The notes under the pieces were generated by a model that worked only from the letters and a program-made list of their open reading frames with translations, searched no databases and had not been told where the DNA came from. From Leptolyngbya sp. SIO4C1 (lineage in GTDB: Bacteria > Cyanobacteriota > Cyanobacteriia > Phormidesmidales > Phormidesmidaceae), in the NCBI GenBank assembly GCA_010671975.1, contig JAAHIA010000097.1:1-13247 (forward strand): DNA of 13,247 nucleotides, read 5' to 3'. Every line of letters starts with the position of its first letter. Within the stretch, counting starts at the first letter, position 1. Positions 1 to 6,229 of the stretch are shown one piece after another. The position numbers were made by a program, and so were the translations under genes.

Positions 1-459
1 AAGCTCATAGTAGACAGCCGCAATATGCTTGCAGGGATTTTTCGGGTCAGGGCAGCTACAGCGCGAATGTACGTCTGAGAGCGTAAAGGGAAACAGGCTT
101 AGGCCGTTAGCCGTAAAAACCTCTTCAATATTGGCTGGCATCTCACCGGCGAGCAGCTGCGCCGAGTAGATCGCCTGCTGCGAAAGCGTCTCGATCACAT
201 AGCTCCAGTCTTCATCAGAGAAGCGATCAATCCAAATCGAGAGCTCATAAGGCTCTGGCGCTGTCCCCTGCACTTTGGCATACACCTTGGCCTCCTTAAA
301 CTCAAGGCTGAGAATATGCCCCTCGCGCGCATAGCGCCGCCCGCGCTCCAGCCGCTTTTTAAAGCGATAAGAGTTAAGCAGGTCGACCCACTGCTGCACC
401 CACCAGGCTTCGGAATCGATGCTGTAGGCGTCGGTTGGTTGAGATTGATAGGCGGTCAT
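1..459 (-). CDS. SWIM zinc-finger protein, C-terminus cut by the window edge
   Basis: An uninterrupted minus-strand frame of 153 codons starts with ATG at 457-459 and is still open at base 1, so the C-terminus lies outside the window. Near the cut end is a CxCx6CxH signature (C134, C136, C143, H145) followed by an IAAVYYEL-type helix. This is the SWIM zinc-finger pattern, a predicted DNA- or protein-binding module. The preceding residues carry aromatic and basic segments (WWVQQW, RFKKRLERGRRYAREG) typical of bacterial SWIM proteins. In many bacteria such proteins are encoded beside a SNF2-family helicase and are thought to assist it. No SNF2 gene is visible here, but the left neighbour is unknown. 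The gene follows the aspartase on the same strand with a 106-nt gap and may be co-transcribed. No Shine-Dalgarno motif precedes the ATG; the leader is almost pure pyrimidine. The family call is firm; the function is inferred. Confidence 0.82.
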   Translation of the reverse strand, partial: MTAYQSQPTDAYSIDSEAWWVQQWVDLLNSYRFKKRLERGRRYAREGHILSLEFKEAKVYAKVQGTAPEPYELSIWIDRFSDEDWSYVIETLSQQAIYSAQLLAGEMPANIEEVFTANGLSLFPFTLSDVHSRCSCPDPKNPCKHIAAVYYEL

Positions 460-525
460 AGGTTGGGGAGGGTTGAGAGAAGAAGATGGGGTAGGGTGGG
501 GAAAATGAGGAAGATGAGGGGAGAA
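458..525. other. 68-nt C-free, G-run-rich tract between aspartase and SWIM gene
   Basis: The plus strand contains no cytosine from 458 to 525 and has six runs of three or more G (about 465-468, 470-472, 488-491, 494-496, 498-501, 518-521). The core GGGGTAGGGTGGGG, with further G-runs on each side, fits a G-quadruplex-capable sequence on the plus strand, which is the template strand for both flanking minus-strand genes. Their mRNA would carry a G-free C/U-rich leader just before the SWIM start codon. The composition is directly visible; any folding or regulatory role is inferred. Confidence 0.5.
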
Positions 526-565
526 CTAATATTGAGCCTCCAAAATCTCAAACCCAGAATCCAAA

Positions 566-1987
566 CTACTTGGGCAGCTGACTCATCTTTTCTAGATCCA
601 ACACCTGATCAAGTTTATCTGCGTCCATCATGCCGTGTTCGAGTACGAGCTGGCGGAGAGATTTGCCGGTTTCTAAGGATTCTTTGGCGATCGCAGCGGC
701 ATTGAGATAGCCGATATGTGGATTGAGGGCCGTTACTAGGGCAAGGCTGCCCTCGGCATAGTCACGACAGCGCTCGGGGCGGGCGGTGATACCTTGCAGG
801 CAGCGCCGATCGAGAACACTGAGCGTATTGCCAAGAATTTCGATGCTGTGGATCAAGTTGTAGGCAATCAGCGGCATCATCACGTTGAGTTCGAGCTGGC
901 CGGCTTGAGCAGCCAGCGCCACGGCCTGATCGTAGCCCATGACTTGAAAGCAGACCATCGAGGTCATTTCAGCCATCACCGGGTTGTACTTGCCAGGCAT
1001 GATTGAGGAGCCGGGCTGGACGGGCGGCAGCTGAATTTCTTTGAAGCCGGTCTTGGGGCCAGAGTCGAGCAGACGCAGATCGTGGGAAAGTTTGACGAGG
1101 TCTTGGGCCAGATTGCGCAGGCTGCTAGAGACGGCAACAAAGGGAGCCATGCTCTGCATTGCGGCCATCAGGTGAGGGGCCGTGGTCAAGGGCTGCTCTA
1201 TTAGCTGACCGAGCAGCTCAGCGACGCGGTGACGATAGCGCGGATGCGTATTTAGGCCGGTGCCGGCAGCGCTGCCGCCCAGCCCCAGCGCGCTCAGGTC
1301 TGCCGCCGCGTGCTGAATGCGGTGCTGGTGATCGCCAAGGATGGTTTGCCAGGCGCGGAAGGTTTCGCCGAGACGCACGGGCACGGCATCCTGCAGATGG
1401 GTTCGGCCAGAGCGCACCACGGGTTGAAACTCGCTGGCTTTAGTTTCTAGAGTGGCGATCGCACCGATCAAGGCCGGATAGAGCGTTCGATCTAGCGCCA
1501 GCAGCGCCCCTACCCGAATCGCAGTAGGAATCACGTCGTTGGTCGACTGTCCGTAGTTGACGTGGTCGTTGGGGCTGACGCGAGCGTAGTTGCCCTTGGC
1601 GTCTCCTAGCAGCTCTAGGGCACGATTGGCTAGCACCTCGTTGATATTCATATGGTGCGAGGTGCCGGCCCCGGCCTGATAGACATCGACCACGAACTGA
1701 TCACGATACTGCCCCTGCAGGATTTCGTCGGCGGCCTGCACGATGGCTTGGCTAATATCAGCCGGGATGCAGCCCAGCTCGCCATTGGCGATCGCGGTCG
1801 CCTTTTTAATTAAAACGCAGGCATCAACGTAGGTGGGCAGCGGCTTAATCCCGCTGATGGGAAAATTTTCTAGCGCTCTTAGGGTCTGAATGCCGTAGTA
1901 GGCTGATGCCGGCAGCTGGCGCTCGCCCATCGAGTCTTTTTCAGTGCGCTCGGCGGTGCGGTTGGCTGGAGTGGCGGCATCGGTCAT
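566..1987 (-). CDS. aspA: Aspartate ammonia-lyase (aspartase/fumarase superfamily)
   Basis: This 473-aa protein of the aspartase/fumarase superfamily most likely catalyses reversible deamination of L-aspartate to fumarate and ammonia in the cytoplasm, as a homotetramer. It has the superfamily signature GSSIMPGKYNP at 326-336, which carries the catalytic serine loop, plus GQSTND at 146-151 and GRTHLQDAVP at 194-203. The stretch DLRLLDSGP (303-311) and the C-terminal GITARPERC...LNPHIGY...ETGKS are more aspartase-like than fumarase-like, as is YYGIQTLRALENFPISG near the N-terminus. Length is normal. The start at Met1 keeps the conserved R-x-EKD-x-x-GER segment that an internal Met20 start would lose, and AGGTG lies about 6 nt upstream. 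One oddity is GTSHHMNINEV at 108-118, where relatives usually have GTSTNMNxNEV, so a substrate-contacting position differs. A fumarase or other amino-acid lyase role is possible but less likely. Confidence 0.88.
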   Translation of the reverse strand: MTDAATPANRTAERTEKDSMGERQLPASAYYGIQTLRALENFPISGIKPLPTYVDACVLIKKATAIANGELGCIPADISQAIVQAADEILQGQYRDQFVVDVYQAGAGTSHHMNINEVLANRALELLGDAKGNYARVSPNDHVNYGQSTNDVIPTAIRVGALLALDRTLYPALIGAIATLETKASEFQPVVRSGRTHLQDAVPVRLGETFRAWQTILGDHQHRIQHAAADLSALGLGGSAAGTGLNTHPRYRHRVAELLGQLIEQPLTTAPHLMAAMQSMAPFVAVSSSLRNLAQDLVKLSHDLRLLDSGPKTGFKEIQLPPVQPGSSIMPGKYNPVMAEMTSMVCFQVMGYDQAVALAAQAGQLELNVMMPLIAYNLIHSIEILGNTLSVLDRRCLQGITARPERCRDYAEGSLALVTALNPHIGYLNAAAIAKESLETGKSLRQLVLEHGMMDADKLDQVLDLEKMSQLPK

Positions 1988-2122
1988 GGCAGCACCTGTT
2001 TGAGTCAGCTCCTTATTTTAGCGCGACAGCGATGTCCTCGCCGATCGAGCATTAACTGAGAAAGCAGCCGCTATAGTGATTTTAGGCGACCGATTGGGTC
2101 CTAATTTTGCATCTGCTAACGC
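1988..2122. promoter_or_regulatory. Divergent intergenic region between aspA and the helicase gene
   Basis: This 135-nt gap separates two divergent genes and must hold both promoters unless the genes are read from farther away. For the helicase, TATAGT at 2072-2077 is a reasonable -10 element about 45 nt before the ATG, but I see no good -35 at standard spacing. No palindromic operator stands out. The assignment rests mostly on gene orientation. Confidence 0.35.
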
Positions 2123-3592
2123 ATGGCGAGAACTCCCACCCTCACGTTTGATCGCGGTACCTTAATCTTGCATCCGCCGCCGCGCGGTCGCGGCTGGATT
2201 GAACATGCCGTTTGGGACGACCGAATTGAGCGGTTTCGGATTCCAGCCAGTCAGTATCGCGGCCTGGTTGAGCAGCTACGACGCGAGCAGACGGCCTTTC
2301 AGGATAAAGCCGCTGCGTTTGATACGCTCGATCTGACCCCGCAGCAGACGCTCTCACCCTACCCGCATCAGCAAGAGGCGCTACGGGCCTGGGTGCAGCA
2401 GGGCTGGCGCGGTGTGGTCGTCTTACCTACCGCTGCTGGCAAAACCTACCTGGCTCAGCTCGCCATGCAGGCAACGCCGCGTAGCACGCTGATTACGGTG
2501 CCGACCTTGGATTTGATGCACCAGTGGTACGCTCAGCTAGAAGCCATGTTTCCGCAGGTGGAGGTGGGGCTGCTGGGGGGCGGCAGCCGCGATCGCACCC
2601 CTATTTTAGTGGCCACCTACGACAGCGCCGCCATTCACGCAGAGACCCTCGGCAACTGTTACGCACTGCTGATCTGCGATGAGTGCCACCATCTGCCTAG
2701 CGACTTTAACCGAGTCATTGCTGAATATGCGGTAGCTCCCTATCGGCTGGGGCTGACGGCCACACCAGAGCGCACCGACGGTCGCCATGCCGATCTCGAG
2801 ACGCTGCTAGGGCCAGTGGTCTACCACAAAACAGCGGCAGAGCTGTCCGGGCAGGCGCTAGCGCCCTATCAGATCGTGCAGCTGCGCGTGCAGCTCTCAG
2901 CTGAGGAGCGGACCCGCTACAGCGAACTGATTCAGCGGCGCAATGACTTTCTGCAGCAGTCAAATATTTGGCTAGGCAGTACCGACGGCTGGAAGCGCTT
3001 CGTGCAAATGAGCGCTCGATCTCGAGCCGGGCGGCGCGCTATGCTGGCACATCGCCAGGCCAAAACGCTGGCGCTGGGTACTGCCGGTAAGCTGCGCGTG
3101 CTAGAGGAGCTGCTAGCGCGCCACTATCCGGAGCGCACCATTATCTTCACCAACGACAACGCTACGGTCTATCGCATCTCCCAAGACTTTTTAATTCCAG
3201 CGATTACGCATCAGACGCCGGTCAAAGAGCGGCATGCAATTTTGCAAAACTTTCGTACGGGTGACTACAAAGCGCTCGTGGTGTCTCACGTGTTAAACGA
3301 GGGCGTAGACGTGCCGGAGGCCCGCGTGGCCATCTTGCTCTCGGGTAGCGGCTCTACCCGTGAGTATATCCAGCGGCTAGGCCGCGTGCTGCGCAAGGGC
3401 GATGGCAACAAGCTAGCACTGCTCTACGAAGTAATTGCTGAAGAAACTACCGAGGAAAATATTTCATCGCGGCGGCGACAGACGTCCCCTCGGCAGCTGT
3501 CAGTCGTGCAGCCCTACGAGACCACTCAGACTGAGCTGCCGCTAGCCGCTGAGTCGTCAGCAGCCTGGGACGACACCGACTTACCCTATTAG
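2123..3592 (+). CDS. XPB/Rad25-like superfamily 2 DEAD/DEAH helicase
   Basis: A 489-aa cytoplasmic superfamily 2 helicase or translocase, probably acting on DNA. Motifs appear in order: YPHQQEALRAW (80-90), Walker A PTAAGKT (102-108), DECHH (186-190, the DExH box), TATPERTDGR (212-221), IIFTNDN (340-346), LNEGVDVPEA (391-400, motif V) and QRLGRVLRKG (417-426, the motif VI arginine fingers). The motif V-VI spacing with GSGSTREYIQRLGR closely resembles archaeal and bacterial XPB-type helicases involved in DNA repair; the length is slightly short for that group. The last 40 residues are a charged tail containing QTELPL (469-474). The Bax1-like DUF790 nuclease that often accompanies archaeal/bacterial XPB is absent downstream. 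The start has no clear Shine-Dalgarno motif. Superfamily membership is certain; assignment to XPB rather than another SF2 branch is likely. Confidence 0.88.
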   Translation: MARTPTLTFDRGTLILHPPPRGRGWIEHAVWDDRIERFRIPASQYRGLVEQLRREQTAFQDKAAAFDTLDLTPQQTLSPYPHQQEALRAWVQQGWRGVVVLPTAAGKTYLAQLAMQATPRSTLITVPTLDLMHQWYAQLEAMFPQVEVGLLGGGSRDRTPILVATYDSAAIHAETLGNCYALLICDECHHLPSDFNRVIAEYAVAPYRLGLTATPERTDGRHADLETLLGPVVYHKTAAELSGQALAPYQIVQLRVQLSAEERTRYSELIQRRNDFLQQSNIWLGSTDGWKRFVQMSARSRAGRRAMLAHRQAKTLALGTAGKLRVLEELLARHYPERTIIFTNDNATVYRISQDFLIPAITHQTPVKERHAILQNFRTGDYKALVVSHVLNEGVDVPEARVAILLSGSGSTREYIQRLGRVLRKGDGNKLALLYEVIAEETTEENISSRRRQTSPRQLSVVQPYETTQTELPLAAESSAAWDDTDLPY

Positions 3593-3666
3593 CGCATCCG
3601 TATCGCTCACAAATTCGTGCCTTTTGAATCTAGCGAGAGGTAGATTAAGCCAGCCGTTAAATCTAT

Positions 3667-3679
3667 TAGCTTGAAGCTA
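3667..3679. promoter_or_regulatory. 13-bp dyad upstream of the fasciclin gene
   Basis: TAGCTTGAAGCTA is a perfect 6-bp inverted repeat around one central G, ending about 24 nt before the fasciclin ATG. A TACAAT at 3689-3694 could be a -10 element, which would put the dyad just upstream of it, where an operator could sit. Transcription from that element would give a very short leader. Dyads of this size also arise by chance. Confidence 0.25.
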
Positions 3680-3703
3680 TCTGACGTTTACAATTTTTAA
3701 TCT

Positions 3704-4420
3704 ATGAAAACAGCACTGTTCCCCCGTCTGCTCTTAACGATTGCCGCTACGGCCAGCGCCGCTGCGATCGCGCAAACTGCCTCAGTCGCGATGCCCACGA
3801 TGAATTCAGCCAGCGAAGCCCGGCTTCTGGCCGACAATCACGGCGGCATGTCAGAGGAAATGGGATCTGAAGAGATGATGAGCCCGGAAGAGATGGACTC
3901 TGAAGAGATGATGAGCCCAGAAGAGATGGACTCTGAAGAGATGATGAGTCCGGAAATGACTTCAGAGCAGGGCACTACGACCATTGCAGAGATTGCCATG
4001 GCCAACGACTCTTTCGACACGCTAGCCCAGGCCCTACAGGCGGCCGGACTGGCCGAAACCCTCGGAAGTGAAGGCCCATACACCGTCTTTGCCCCAACTG
4101 ATGAGGCCTTCGCTGAGCTACCAGAGGGTGCCCTAGAATACTTACTGCAGCCAGAAAATAGAGGCGTTCTGCAGCAGGTCTTGAAATATCACGTCGTACC
4201 GGGCGAGGTGATGGCTAGTGATCTGTCTGACGGTGGGCTCGACACGCTTAGCGGCGGGCTGGCCGTGCGCGTTACCGATGAGCGCGTCATTATCAATAAC
4301 GGAAGCGTTGTGCAACCCAATATCGGTGCTAGTAATGGGGTCATTCACGTGGTGAGCCGAGTGATGCTGCCGATTGCGGTTCGCGAGCAGCTGATGGCCG
4401 CCCTAATGGCACAGCAGTAA
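3704..4420 (+). CDS. Exported fasciclin (FAS1) domain protein with Met/Glu-rich repeat linker
   Basis: A 238-aa secreted or periplasmic protein. Residues 1-24 form a signal peptide (MKTALF, then a hydrophobic alanine-rich core, likely cleaved after AIA). Residues 49-88 are a low-complexity acidic linker built from two exact copies of SEEMMSPEEMD (55-65, 66-76) plus partial copies before and after. It has 11 methionines and no lysine or arginine. Residues 93-223 form one FAS1 domain with both conserved blocks: YTVFAPTDEAF (126-136, H1) and YHVVPGEV (162-169, H2), ending in IHVVSRVMLP. FAS1 domains generally mediate adhesion or matrix contacts, so an envelope-surface or periplasmic role is likely; the partner is unknown. 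No Shine-Dalgarno motif is visible. The gene converges on the CCA-enzyme gene with only 22 nt between the stops. The domain call is firm; the role of the linker is open. Confidence 0.92.
   Translation: MKTALFPRLLLTIAATASAAAIAQTASVAMPTMNSASEARLLADNHGGMSEEMGSEEMMSPEEMDSEEMMSPEEMDSEEMMSPEMTSEQGTTTIAEIAMANDSFDTLAQALQAAGLAETLGSEGPYTVFAPTDEAFAELPEGALEYLLQPENRGVLQQVLKYHVVPGEVMASDLSDGGLDTLSGGLAVRVTDERVIINNGSVVQPNIGASNGVIHVVSRVMLPIAVREQLMAALMAQQ
3866..3958 (+). repeat. 33-bp in-frame tandem repeat in the fasciclin gene
   Basis: Two 33-bp units (3866-3898, 3899-3931) encode SEEMMSPEEMD twice and differ by only one base; a third, 27-bp partial unit follows to 3958. A degenerate half unit (SEEMG) precedes at 3851-3865. 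The unit length is a multiple of three, so copy number can vary by slippage without breaking the frame. Confidence 0.9.
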
Positions 4421-4442
4421 CCTGCAGATGGTGTTTAGGCTG

Positions 4443-5687
4443 TCAATGACGCTGAGTTTTCACCCAGTCCAGTGCTGCTGCCGCTGAGTTCAGACGGCCT
4501 TCTGCTTGGGCCAGCTCAATTTCGCTGAGCAGCTCGCCGATCTGCGGTCCCGGCTTGAGCTGCAGATGCTGCATCAGGTCGCGGCCGGTCAGCAGCGGTC
4601 GCGGATGGGCAATGGGATCATCACCGATTAAATAGCGGTCAAACAGCGCTTCTACTCTGGCTTGAGGTACGCCCTGCGCGATCGCAGCCAGCGCCACGGC
4701 TGGAAGGCTGCTGCCCACGGACTTAAAGAAAAAGTGGGCCTCGCAGCGCGATAGGTGCGAGGCTGCGAGCTGCTCTAGATAGGGCTGAGCCTGAATAACT
4801 TTCAGCACGGCCTGAGTTTCGCTGCGACTATATTTCAGTCGGGCTAGCTGAGCTTCTGCCAAATCAGGCTCGGCTGGCAAAATTTGCGTCAGCTTCGCTG
4901 CCTTAATCCAGCTGCGGTAGTGCCCAGCCGGCACCGGCGACTTCCAGGTCTGTAGCTGCTGAGCATAGTCGGCGCGGGGCTTGAGCCGCTCGACGGCTCG
5001 ATCGATGGCCATCAGCTGCTGCAGCTGCGCATCGCCCAGCTGAGGCAGCCAAAAGCTGAGCACCCCATCTTCCCAAGCCAGCCGCAGATAGCTGGTACCG
5101 CTCGGCTGGCTCAAAAGCGCGTCGATTTCATGTCGCACCCGCTCGGCCGCCACTCGATCGAGCCGGGCGGCCAGCTGACGAATCGCGGCGCGGGTGCTAG
5201 GCGCGATCGCAAACTGCAGCTGGGCCGCCTGACGATAGGCGCGCAGCAGCCGGAGCGGGTCGTCGGCTAGGTTTTCAGCACTGACCATCCGCAGCGTTTG
5301 ATGCTCTAGATCTTGAATGCCCGCCAGCGGATCGATTAGGGCGTTGGTCTGCGGGTGATAGGCAATGGCATTAATCGTGAAGTCGCGCCGACGCAGATCG
5401 GTCTCTAGCGTCGGGCCAACCTGCTGTGCGAAGTCAATCGTAGCTCGCTCAAACACGGCGCGGGCAATCTGGTTTTCGGTATCGAGCACCACGAAGCCAA
5501 CTTTGTAGCGTTTGGCAATTGTGCTGGCTAGCGCGATCGCACCTTCTGGTAGCACAAAGTCAAGGTCGAGGTAGTCTGCCTGCCGATGCAGCAGCGCATC
5601 GCGGACGCTGCCACCAACGAGATAGGCTGTTTCTGGCAGTAGATCAATCGCAAACGGCCAGGTTTTCGGGGAAAGCGCAGACGCCAT
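4443..5687 (-). CDS. tRNA CCA-end nucleotidyltransferase (class II, poly(A) polymerase family)
   Basis: Adds C and/or A to tRNA 3' ends in the cytoplasm. Numbered from an upstream ATG at 5765, the head domain has YLVGGSVRDALL (48-59), the metal-binding DLDF (D67, D69), RRRDFTINAIAY (125-136), ADDPLRLLRAYRQAA (167-181, nucleobase-template region) and RVAAERVRHEI (204-214). This is the class II order. The C-terminal part (LLTGRDLMQHL onward) matches the usual tail. I prefer Met27 (ATG at 5685-5687), because ALSPKTWPF just after it is where cyanobacterial relatives normally begin. The 26 extra residues of the longer version (to 5765) look like untranslated leader. Neither start has a good Shine-Dalgarno motif. 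Some cyanobacteria split the job between separate CC-adding and A-adding enzymes, so this could be only one half of the activity; I cannot tell which from motifs. Confidence 0.88.
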   Translation of the reverse strand: MASALSPKTWPFAIDLLPETAYLVGGSVRDALLHRQADYLDLDFVLPEGAIALASTIAKRYKVGFVVLDTENQIARAVFERATIDFAQQVGPTLETDLRRRDFTINAIAYHPQTNALIDPLAGIQDLEHQTLRMVSAENLADDPLRLLRAYRQAAQLQFAIAPSTRAAIRQLAARLDRVAAERVRHEIDALLSQPSGTSYLRLAWEDGVLSFWLPQLGDAQLQQLMAIDRAVERLKPRADYAQQLQTWKSPVPAGHYRSWIKAAKLTQILPAEPDLAEAQLARLKYSRSETQAVLKVIQAQPYLEQLAASHLSRCEAHFFFKSVGSSLPAVALAAIAQGVPQARVEALFDRYLIGDDPIAHPRPLLTGRDLMQHLQLKPGPQIGELLSEIELAQAEGRLNSAAAALDWVKTQRH

Positions 5688-5947
5688 GAGAGCAGACTGT
5701 AGGCAGCTAGGCGGTAGGCAACTATTCAGCGGACGCAGTAAATCGAGGTTCGGCAGCTGGGACATTCAAAACGATGAGACAACATCTGCGCCGTCTCCTC
5801 TCTAGCTTAGGCGCTTCTCGCGCAGGGAGCTGACACGCAGCTTTTCATTTTGCAACATCGAGGCAGCTTCTGAGAAGCGTTTCTGCAGGTCGATTAAAAA
5901 ATTGCGCTAGATTAACTATGAACGGGCAGTCAAAGGGGACTGTAGGT
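5688..5947. promoter_or_regulatory. Divergent region between the CCA-enzyme gene and ycf34
   Basis: About 260 nt (182 nt if the longer CCA-enzyme start is used) between divergent genes. It should carry both promoters. A perfect 6-bp inverted repeat with one central base, GCTTCTGAGAAGC, lies at 5866-5878, about 70 nt before the ycf34 start. An A-rich stretch and TAGATT follow at about 5894-5913. AAAGGGGAC at 5930-5938 is a likely ribosome-binding site for the ATG at 5948. No strong sigma-70 promoter could be assigned with confidence. Confidence 0.4.
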
Positions 5948-6229
5948 ATGTGTATTTGCGTCAATTGCCATTACGTAGATCGCTGTGTGACCTACCATGC
6001 GGTAGAGGCCAATCATCAGCAGCCGCATCTGACAGACCATCCCGATTTTGAACCGGTCAGTCCGACCATCAATGCCAATATCATGCCGCCGAAAGCCTAC
6101 GTTGAGGGCGATCGGATTCTGCAGGACGGCGACTTTGGCTTCGAATATGACGTGGTGGGCTGTGAAAGCTTTCAATCTGAGATGGGTAAGTGGGCTAAGC
6201 TGCGTCCGGGTGAAGCTGTGCCTACGTGA
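5948..6229 (+). CDS. ycf34: Ycf34 family iron-sulfur protein
   Basis: A 93-aa protein beginning MCICVNCHYVDRC and continuing TYHAVEANH, the recognisable opening of Ycf34, which is conserved in cyanobacteria and some algal plastids. Family work in Synechocystis describes Ycf34 as an iron-sulfur protein linked to photosynthetic electron transport. Here the candidate cluster ligands are C2, C4, C7 and C13, with C72 in the conserved VVGCESFQSEMGKW segment. I start it at 5948, because MCIC is the family N-terminus and a GGGG-type ribosome site sits about 10 nt upstream. A frame start at 5918 would add ten unconserved residues. Its TGA overlaps the GTG of the downstream kinase by 4 nt, suggesting translational coupling. 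There is no signal peptide or membrane segment, so it should be cytosolic or peripheral to thylakoids. Confidence 0.9.
   Translation: MCICVNCHYVDRCVTYHAVEANHQQPHLTDHPDFEPVSPTINANIMPPKAYVEGDRILQDGDFGFEYDVVGCESFQSEMGKWAKLRPGEAVPT

Noticed and set aside
316..705. Plus-strand frame spanning the SWIM start and aspartase end
   Set aside because: It overlaps two well-supported minus-strand genes and has a shadow-like Arg/Gly-rich composition.
3838..4083. 81-codon minus-strand frame with Ser/Ile repeats
   Set aside because: It is the antisense of the fasciclin Met/Glu repeats and has no homology-like features.
5918..5947. Upstream ATG start for ycf34
   Set aside because: The family begins at MCIC, and the ten extra codons overlap the probable ribosome-binding site.
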